DNA from: Oscillospiraceae bacterium
GTDB taxonomy: Bacteria > Bacillota > Clostridia > Oscillospirales > Oscillospiraceae
NCBI GenBank assembly: GCA_009776905.1
Contig: WRMX01000067.1
Location: 9,646 to 16,146 of the forward strand
Direction: 5' to 3'
DNA length: 6,501 bases
In this document: positions 1 through 6,100 of the stretch, piece after piece
How positions within the stretch are numbered: the stretch's first letter is position 1
How the letters are laid out: each line of letters starts with the position of its first letter
Translations under genes and position numbers: made by a program
Notes under the pieces: model-generated
Told to the model about the DNA's origin: nothing
Databases searched by the model: none
The model's input: only the letters and a program-made list of their open reading frames with translations

Positions 1-660
1 AAGCTGGAGGGTCTTGCGAGCTCGAATGATGCTTGGAAACTGAAGCGCCAAGTGTTTATTCAAAATCGCGTCAAGAGCATGAACGAGAGCATATACTACA
101 GCGTCGATACGCTGCATGAGGCGATAGCCGAGGGGCGCAAGATCAGCTTTAAGTATTTTGACTATAATATTAAGAAGGAGCGCGTTTTTCGGAGAAGCGG
201 CGCGCGATATGTTGTCAGCCCTATCGTGCTCTCTTGGAGCGAAGAGAATTATTACCTTATTGCCCATTCGGACGAGCGGGAGGGGCTCTCGCATTATAGG
301 GTCGATAAGATGAGCGGCGTGAAGAAGCTGGATGAAGACCGCAGCGGCGCCGTCGCCGGGTTTAATCTGGCGGATTATTCCAAAAAGGTCTTTGGAATGT
401 TCGGGGGAGAAGAGGCCGACGTCAAGCTGCGCATGCATGTATCGCTCGCCGGGGCCGCTATTGATCAGTTTGGGAAAGATATTATCATGGTAGCGGACGG
501 CGAGCAGCATTTTTCCGTGACCGTCCGCGTTGCATTGTCGCCGGTGTTTTATGGTTGGTTGTTCCAGTTTGGGGAGCTTTGCGAGGTTTTGTCGCCGCAG
601 GCGCTCATTGATGAGTTGAGAGGGCGCGCGGAGAAGTTTTGTACGCAATTTCACGCGTGA
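1..660 (+). CDS. WYL/WCX-domain transcriptional regulator, 5'-truncated by window edge
   Basis: The frame is open from base 1 to the TGA at 658-660, giving 219 visible residues. A GTG at 52 is internal, because in-frame coding (KLEGLASSNDAWKLKRQ) precedes it. Visible residues 38-115 match a WYL domain: a helix, then ISFKYFDY, then VVSPIVLSW, then a YYL triplet (residues 84-86) in place of the canonical Trp-Tyr-Leu, then HYRVDKM. Residues 140-216 look like the WCX extension, with the typical IDQFGKD, FYGWLFQFGE and LSPQAL elements. Proteins of this family usually carry an N-terminal winged helix-turn-helix that binds DNA, while the WYL part senses a ligand, often nucleotide or nucleic-acid derived. 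Here the DNA-binding part would be off the left edge. The family has local and global transcriptional regulators, so the target is unknown. It is co-directional with the downstream kimA-like gene but separated by 323 bp with a separate promoter, so co-transcription is not required. The family call is strong and the role is inferred. Confidence 0.9.
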   Translation, partial: KLEGLASSNDAWKLKRQVFIQNRVKSMNESIYYSVDTLHEAIAEGRKISFKYFDYNIKKERVFRRSGARYVVSPIVLSWSEENYYLIAHSDEREGLSHYRVDKMSGVKKLDEDRSGAVAGFNLADYSKKVFGMFGGEEADVKLRMHVSLAGAAIDQFGKDIIMVADGEQHFSVTVRVALSPVFYGWLFQFGELCEVLSPQALIDELRGRAEKFCTQFHA

Positions 661-847
661 GCACGGGCGGGCGAAGAAGGCAAGGAGAGCAGGCGCGGGA
701 GGTTGCGGGCTGGCGCGGTTCCGCGCGAGGGGGGCGCTCTTGTTCTGAAATGAACGGGACACGTTTCCACCCGCGTTCGCGTTCGCGCTTGTAGAGAATG
801 CACAGACTCTTCTGCATATGCTAGCTGCGTACTGTGCATTATTGCAG
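661..847. other. Non-coding spacer upstream of the kimA promoter
   Basis: I find no convincing gene in this stretch. The first 130 bases are clearly GC-rich (runs of GGGCG and GCGCG), and the rest falls to average composition. It contains a short perfect hairpin (713-718 with 721-726, GCGCGG/CCGCGC, two-base gap) with no following T-run, a small tandem GCGTTC repeat near 774-785, and the 9-bp inverted repeat at 797-840 listed separately. A minus-strand open frame crosses this region but has no recognisable domain and reads through the promoter. Confidence 0.6.
797..840. promoter_or_regulatory. Inverted repeat (9-bp arms) just upstream of the kimA promoter, possible operator
   Basis: AATGCACAG at 797-805 is the exact reverse complement of CTGTGCATT at 832-840, with a 26-base spacer. 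The spacer itself contains two short palindromes, GCATATGC (814-821) and GCTAGC (820-825). The tetramer TGCA occurs at 799, 813, 835 and 843, a dense cluster. The right arm ends 7 bases before the proposed -35 box, a position suited to a regulator binding site. It would alternatively form a long-loop RNA hairpin if an upstream transcript crosses it. The repeat is directly visible; the operator role is inference. Confidence 0.4.
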
Positions 848-875
848 TTGTATTTTCTGAATTACATACTATAAT
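848..875 (+). promoter_or_regulatory. Sigma-A-type promoter for the kimA-like gene
   Basis: A perfect -10 hexamer TATAAT lies at 870-875. A weak -35 (TTGTAT, 848-853) sits 16 bases upstream, matching only the TTG of the consensus, which suggests a promoter that may need an activator. Transcription would begin near 882. That makes the first in-frame ATG (882) leaderless and favours the RBS-equipped start at 984, leaving a leader of about 100 bases. Confidence 0.6.
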
Positions 876-983
876 AGCCGCATGCCTTGCGCTACTGCCG
901 TCGGCAGCAAAAAGGCGATGCACGTAGACTCTGTATATATGATCGCGCAGCAAACATCATTACTGACAAGAGGCGAAAATTTA
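876..983 (+). promoter_or_regulatory. Short 5' leader of kimA with small hairpin and RBS
   Basis: The leader has a 5-bp hairpin (CTGCC 895-899, GGCAG 903-907, three-base loop) followed by a short A-run. The ribosome binding site AGAGG (969-973) is 10 bases before the ATG at 984 and decides that start. Homologues of this transporter in Bacillus are controlled by the ydaO c-di-AMP riboswitch. I looked for its G-rich and long paired elements and do not see them; the leader is also shorter than that riboswitch normally needs. Confidence 0.5.
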
Positions 984-2885
984 ATGAGAAGCATAAAGAG
1001 CATCTTATTGGGCAATGCGTTATCAAACGAGCAACTGTCTCATGAAAAATTATCCCGCATATGGGGGCTGCCCATAATGGCAAGCGATGCTGTTTCTTCC
1101 GTTGCTTATGCGGTGGAAGAAATATTATTGGCATTGGTGCCTCTCCTCGGATTGGTAGCCGTGAGGTATGTCGGGCTTATCAGCATCCCTATCATAGCAT
1201 TGCTGCTTATGTTGATTTTTTCTTACGCACAGATTATCAACCACTACCCCGGAGGCGGAGGCGCATATGTCGTTTCAAAAGAAAACTTCGGGCGCAAACC
1301 TTCATTGCTGGCTGCATCTTGCTTGGTGGTCGATTATATATTGACCGTCGCGGTCAGCATATCTTCATCCACAGCCGCAATCACATCCGCATTTCCCGCG
1401 TTGGAGGGGCAAAAGGTCATCATCGCGCTTGTATGCATTACGGTCGTGACGTTGATCAACTTACGTGGGGTCAGCGAGTCGTCGAAAATTTTCGGCGTGC
1501 CGACGTATCTATTCATTGCGACGATGTTTGTTTTGATCATTACCGGTTTTGTTCGAAGCATTTCCGGAACGCTGATGCCGATTGACTATGGCGCTGTGCA
1601 TGAGCTTATCCCTGAGGACACGTTGTCAGGGATTACGCTCATTTTGTTTTTGCGCGCATTCTCCTCCGGCTGCGCTGCGTTGACCGGCGTTGAAGCGGTG
1701 AGCGATGCAGTCCCCGGTTTCCGGGACCCGCCGACGAAGACAGCGCGGCATGTTCTTTATATGCTGGGCACCATCATCATTCTGATTTTCGGGGGAACTT
1801 GCTTGCTTGCCGGTACGCTTAAGGTTATACCTCTTCCCGGCGTCACGGTCATGTCGCAGATGGCCAATTCCGTATTTGGCAAGGGGTTTATGTTTTATCT
1901 GCTGCAGTTTACGACTGCGTTGATTTTGCTGTTGGCCGCGAACACCGCATACAATGGTTTGCCAATACTTCTTTCGATCCTTGCGTCCGATAGGTTCATG
2001 CCGCTCCAATTCTCGCATCGCGGGACTAAGCTCAGCTTTTCGAATGGTATCATGTTTATCTTCATTACAGCCGGAATAATGCTTGTGGCTTTCAACGCAG
2101 ACACGCATACCTTGATTCCGTTTTATGCGGTTGGCGTTCTCATCTCGTTTACGATTTCTCAGTTCGGCATGTTCATCAAGTGGACCAAACTTAAGGAAAA
2201 GGGATGGCACTATAAGTGCATCATCAATGGAGTGGGAGCGCTGGTCACGTTCGTTGCGTTCATAGTTGTTTTTGTTATGAAGTTTTCCGGCGGCGCATGG
2301 GCGCTCGCTATCGTCATACCTCTGATAATGTTGTTCATGTCATATACGCACCGGCACTACGCGCTTTTCGGGCAAGCTATCAGCATTAAGGATTATAAGT
2401 ACCACTACAAGGAGAGCACCAGCAAGGACAAGCTGCCATGCATCGTTCTGATTCATTATCTCAGCAAAGCGGCGTTGAAAACGTTTGATTATGCGAATGA
2501 TATTTCTTCTGATGTGACCGCGCTGCATATTTCAACGAATCCTCAAAACACAGAGGCGTTGAAAAAGCAATGGGATGAGCTGGGCATTGGAATTCCATTG
2601 ACGATTATTCCCACTCCATACCGCGATGTGCTGAGATTGCTGGACAAATACATCATTGAGCGGGAGGCGAAGCTTTCGCATGGCCAGACGCTTACCGTCG
2701 TGCTCACAAAATTCGTCAGCGGCGGTTGGCAGGATAAAATTTTCCATAACCAGACCACGTTCTTTATTGCAAGCAAGCTGGCGAGGCATAAGCATGTTGC
2801 GACCGTTTCGGTGCCTTTCATTTATAGCATTAAAGGCAAGGAGCCGAAAGGGCAGGACGCGATCGAGGAATTTAGCAGCGATTAG
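984..2885 (+). CDS. kimA: KimA-family high-affinity potassium importer
   Basis: This 633-residue protein closely resembles Bacillus subtilis KimA (YdaO, 607 residues), a proton-coupled K+ importer of the KUP family in the APC superfamily, acting in the cytoplasmic membrane. Signature stretches present are SDAVSSVAYAVEE (34-46), YPGGGGAYVVSKEN (88-101), VDYILTVAVS (116-125), INLRGVSES (158-166), FSSGCAALTGVEA (226-238), LAANTAYNG (317-325) and IPFYAVGV (378-385). Residues equivalent to those I recall as K+-coordinating in KimA are kept: D35, Y42, D117, Y118, T121, T234, E237 and Y381. About twelve hydrophobic segments span 29-455. Residues 463-633 form the soluble cytoplasmic domain, where family members are inhibited by c-di-AMP. 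The start at 984 is chosen for its RBS (969-973) and for the KimA-like N-terminus MRSIKSILLG; the frame extends up to 882, but that adds 34 hydrophilic residues with no RBS. The gene is monocistronic, with its own promoter and terminator. The family call is very strong; ion specificity is by homology. Confidence 0.93.
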   Translation: MRSIKSILLGNALSNEQLSHEKLSRIWGLPIMASDAVSSVAYAVEEILLALVPLLGLVAVRYVGLISIPIIALLLMLIFSYAQIINHYPGGGGAYVVSKENFGRKPSLLAASCLVVDYILTVAVSISSSTAAITSAFPALEGQKVIIALVCITVVTLINLRGVSESSKIFGVPTYLFIATMFVLIITGFVRSISGTLMPIDYGAVHELIPEDTLSGITLILFLRAFSSGCAALTGVEAVSDAVPGFRDPPTKTARHVLYMLGTIIILIFGGTCLLAGTLKVIPLPGVTVMSQMANSVFGKGFMFYLLQFTTALILLLAANTAYNGLPILLSILASDRFMPLQFSHRGTKLSFSNGIMFIFITAGIMLVAFNADTHTLIPFYAVGVLISFTISQFGMFIKWTKLKEKGWHYKCIINGVGALVTFVAFIVVFVMKFSGGAWALAIVIPLIMLFMSYTHRHYALFGQAISIKDYKYHYKESTSKDKLPCIVLIHYLSKAALKTFDYANDISSDVTALHISTNPQNTEALKKQWDELGIGIPLTIIPTPYRDVLRLLDKYIIEREAKLSHGQTLTVVLTKFVSGGWQDKIFHNQTTFFIASKLARHKHVATVSVPFIYSIKGKEPKGQDAIEEFSSD

Positions 2886-2921
2886 CAGCGATATTAGCTG
2901 AGTGGCTCACAAAGCAAACAA

Positions 2922-2963
2922 CCCCCGGCTGGTCCCATTGTCTGTGGGCAGCCGGGGGCTTTT
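2922..2963 (+). terminator. Rho-independent terminator downstream of kimA
   Basis: A 10-bp perfect GC-rich stem (CCCCCGGCTG 2922-2931 with CAGCCGGGGG 2949-2958) is capped by an inner CCCA/TGGG pairing (2934-2937 with 2945-2948). After one C it is followed by TTTT (2960-2963). AGCAAA (2913-2918) and TTTGCT (2961-2966) extend the symmetry. It starts 37 bases after the kimA stop. On the minus strand it is followed by a T-containing stretch (GTTGTTTGCTTT), so it may also stop readthrough from the convergent surface-protein gene. Confidence 0.9.
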
Positions 2964-2990
2964 GCTATTGTCGAACGAAGCGAGAGGCGC

Positions 2991-3006
2991 GTCGCGCTAG
3001 CGCGAC
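2991..3006. repeat. Perfect 16-bp palindrome in the convergent intergenic region
   Basis: GTCGCGCTAGCGCGAC is its own reverse complement. It is flanked by related purine-rich words: GAACGAAGCGAG on the left (2973-2984) and CCGAGCGAGTGATG on the right (3011-3024). The lack of a loop makes it a better cruciform or protein-binding site than a terminator. The style recalls dispersed extragenic palindromic elements, but a single copy in this window cannot prove that. Confidence 0.5.
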
Positions 3007-3087
3007 ATGACCGAGCGAGTGATGTCATCAAAAGGTCGAATACCGCGCGGCTCTGCCCTGGGGTAAATACCTTTTATGCGACGTTTT

Positions 3088-3103
3088 GTGAGGGGCGCCT
3101 CAC
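3088..3103 (-). other. Hairpin just after the surface-protein stop codon
   Basis: GTGAGG (3088-3093) pairs with CCTCAC (3098-3103) around a four-base loop. It lies 11 bases past the minus-strand stop codon at 3115-3117. On the minus strand it is followed by AAAACG rather than a T-run, so it is not a classical terminator. It could protect the 3' end of the mRNA or mark a factor-dependent stop; that is inference. Confidence 0.35.
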
Positions 3104-3114
3104 GTTAGCTATTG

Positions 3115-6100
3115 TCATGGCCGTTCCAGCAGGGACCAGTCTCTGTTTTCTATCATCGTGACCCAGAACTCGTAGCTGAATTGTAGATTTGGCACGTTTT
3201 TGTCCTTGTTTTCCGGCTGATGCGAGTTCGTCGCTTCCTGGACGGCTAGATAGTACCATGCGTTTTTGTCGGAGTTGTCCGGCCATGTGACCATGTCTTC
3301 GTGCAACAGGTCGTCCGCGTGCTCAGGCGCGCGGGCAAGCATCCTGTTGACCAATGTCATGAACTCCGCCCTTGTAATCGGTTGGTTTGGCCTATATGAC
3401 CCATCCGGGTAGCCTGCAACCCAGCCGATCGCCGCTGCGTAGGAGATATCGTCACGCGCCCAATGGTTTTCGATATCATTAAATGCTACCTGATTTTGAG
3501 GGGCCATGCCCATTGATTGCGCAAAGCGTGCTGCGATTGCTGCCAGTTCCGCCCTTGTGATCGCGCCGTTAGGCTTGAAAGAGCCATCGTTATATCCGTT
3601 GACTATGCCCATGTTATTCATGACCGAGATTGCGTTGTTATACCAACTTCCCATTGCCACATCGTTATATGGGTTTTCGCGCGCCCAGTTTTGCAGCCTG
3701 ATTTCGTCCGTCAGCAGCCTGAAGAAGACCGTCGCTGCTTCGGCCCTTGTAATGTTCCGTCCGGGGCGGACTGTCCCGTCTTGGTATCCGATGACGTATG
3801 AGACATGCTCCGAGATGAACGGGACCATTGGGGTTTCCTCTTCGGGGACGTCGATGAGTGGGGGATTGATGATAGGGGTTCCGCCGCCGGGGGTTCCGCC
3901 GCCGCCGCCGGGGGTTTCGCCGCCACCACCGGGCTCTTCGCCGTTTCCTCCGGGTTCTTCGCCGCCACCGGGGGTTTCGCCACCGGGTTCTTCGCCGCCG
4001 CCGGGTTCTTCGCCGCCACCGGGCTCCTCGCCGCCGCTGCCGGGCTCGACATCCTTGACGTTCGTGACAATGACATCGAGCGTCATTTCTTTTGACAGTT
4101 CCGGCACCTGGAATGCAACCGCTTCATCGCCGGTTCGCCCTATCTCCGTCATGCCTTGATAAATCGCATAGTCTTGCAAGCTATAACCGTTTTGTGGTAT
4201 TTCCACGATTTGATATGCGCTGCCGCCTTGCAAGTCTGTTATCGTGGTTGCTCCGCCATTCGCCGATATTATGTATTTGCCGATGTTTTCCCAATCGTTG
4301 TTGTCGATTAATTCATATAAGACTATCTCAAATTCCGTGCCGTCGTCTGTCTTGTCGCCTTCGCTATCGAGCAGGGCCTTTGATATATACAAAGTCAATG
4401 AATATGGCAGCCTCAAATACTTGAATTCTGTTTCGTCTATTCCGGCGACAGGCAACGTTTCATTGCTCATGTAATATGTGTGGCCGGTCTCGGGGTCGAT
4501 TGGGTATGTGACATGCTCTTCGCCGATAAAGATCACACCGCCGCTTCCTTGATAGCGCCCGAAGCCGATTTCCGCATCGAGCCCGGGTTCCAATGTCAGC
4601 GGATTGACGAGGCTTATTGCTGCCATGTTCTTGCCGTAGAAGGTTCCGCCGGTGATCGTGTCGAGTCTGCCGTTGAAAGAGTTTCTAATCGCGGAGTACC
4701 AACCGATGATTGTCCCGCCTGATACCAGCTTGATCGTGCCGGGATTTGCGATGCCGTTGTCGGACATTGACAGGATCGTGCCGCCGCTTATCTCGTTGAT
4801 CGTGCCTCCTGTATAATTGAATATCCCATATGATGATTTGCCGAGGATGGCGGCTGTTCCGCCGATGACGCCAATCGTGCCTGCGTTCAACATTCCCTGG
4901 AGGCCGTTAAACGTGCCGCCGGTGATCTCTGCGATCGTGCAGTTGACGTCGTTTTGGAGCGCGATCGTGCTCTCGAACGTGCCTCCCGTTATATAGCCTA
5001 TCTCCGAAGGAAGCGAGGAGTCCGTTATCGTCAGTATGCCGAAATGGGCGCCTGTGATATATCCGCCGGAGATGACGTCGATGCCTGATTTTGCGTTATG
5101 AGTCCAGTCGGTATCGATTCTTATCACTGCATTGCGGTTGCCATCGGTGTCATATGTGTTTGTCGCAGTGAACTTGCCGCCTGCAATTTCGCCGACTCTG
5201 CCGCCTCTGACCAGCCCCAAGGCGTGGCTTCGCACGGCTTCAAAATAGCCTCCAGTTATCTTGCCTATCTTCGATTCGTTTTGCACGAAAATTGCCTGTC
5301 CGTGCAACCTTACTTCGGGATCGGTCTGGTGGAAGCTTCCTCCGGATATGAGCTCTATTTCCGTGCCCTTGTCGCTCACATGGATCGCTTCCTGAGGGCC
5401 GCTGAACGTTCCGCCGCTAATTTCTTGTATTTTTGCGCCTTTTGAAATGTCCAGCCCCGTCGTGCCGCCCTCTATGCGTCCGCCGCTGATGGTGCCGTTT
5501 GCGCCGGGGCCGACGAAATACAGCGCGGTCGAGCTTTTGATTATCACGCCATCTTTGACATTTAGCGTGCCTTCAGTCGCGCCGACAGGGTGCAATATCG
5601 TCAGCGGATTATTGTTGGTTCCATCGCCCAAGGTCAGTTTTCCACCGCTTTCGACGGCGAATTTTGTGCGCTGCTTGTTTGCCAGCGTGATCGTATGGGC
5701 GCCTTCCGCGCCGATAATTGTCACATCGGCCGTTATGACCACGCTATCCGGCTCTTCGACATCGCCGATGATTTCCAGCGTGTAGGCATCGAATCCTTGG
5801 CTGCCTGCCGCTGCCATCCCTTCATTGATCGTCTCGAACAATTCTCCCGTTTCTTGAAGCCTCACGGGATAGTCGTCGTTCGTGACCGGTGGCTGGCTCT
5901 GCCCAGCCCACGGCGCGATGAACTCCTTGCCTTTGTATGAAAAGATTATCGAGGGCGGGGACATATTTGTGTTCCAACTTGTATGGCTGATGTCGACGCA
6001 TTCTTTCCATGTGAGTCCTTTGTTCGTGCCGTGATATGAGGGCGGGATATCGAGGGAGTCGACCTCGACGACGATCCCATAGTCGTCATACCAGATCTCA

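Noticed and set aside
52..54. GTG at 52 as the start of the WYL gene
   Set aside because: The same frame is open and WYL-family-like back to base 1, and the DNA-binding N-terminus expected for the family would be missing; the gene is cut by the window edge.
713..726. GCGCGG/CCGCGC hairpin as terminator of the WYL gene
   Set aside because: Short stem and no T-run after it (GAGGGGGG follows).
749..757. The word ATGAACGGGAC shared by about 747-757 and about 3814-3824
   Set aside because: Eleven-base match with no extension; the second copy is inside a coding region, so chance is the simpler explanation.
651..953. Minus-strand frame of about 100 residues across the kimA upstream region
   Set aside because: Arg/Ala-rich with no recognisable domain, and it overlaps the promoter and leader of kimA.
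882..983. Longer kimA start at ATG 882 (34 extra residues)
   Set aside because: No ribosome binding site, the start would coincide with the predicted transcription start, and KimA homologues begin with the sequence found at 984.
1626..2210. Minus-strand frame of 194 residues inside kimA
   Set aside because: Shadow of a strongly conserved transporter frame; its product is charged, low in hydrophobic structure and unlike any family I know.
3062..3075. GGTA/TACC followed by TTTT as a terminator
   Set aside because: Only four weak base pairs with a two-base gap, too small to form a stable hairpin.
3506..4159. Plus-strand proline-rich frame opposite the linker and SLH region
   Set aside because: It is the antisense of the Gly/Pro-rich repeat; low complexity GC-rich repeats keep several frames open. 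No domain or RBS supports it.
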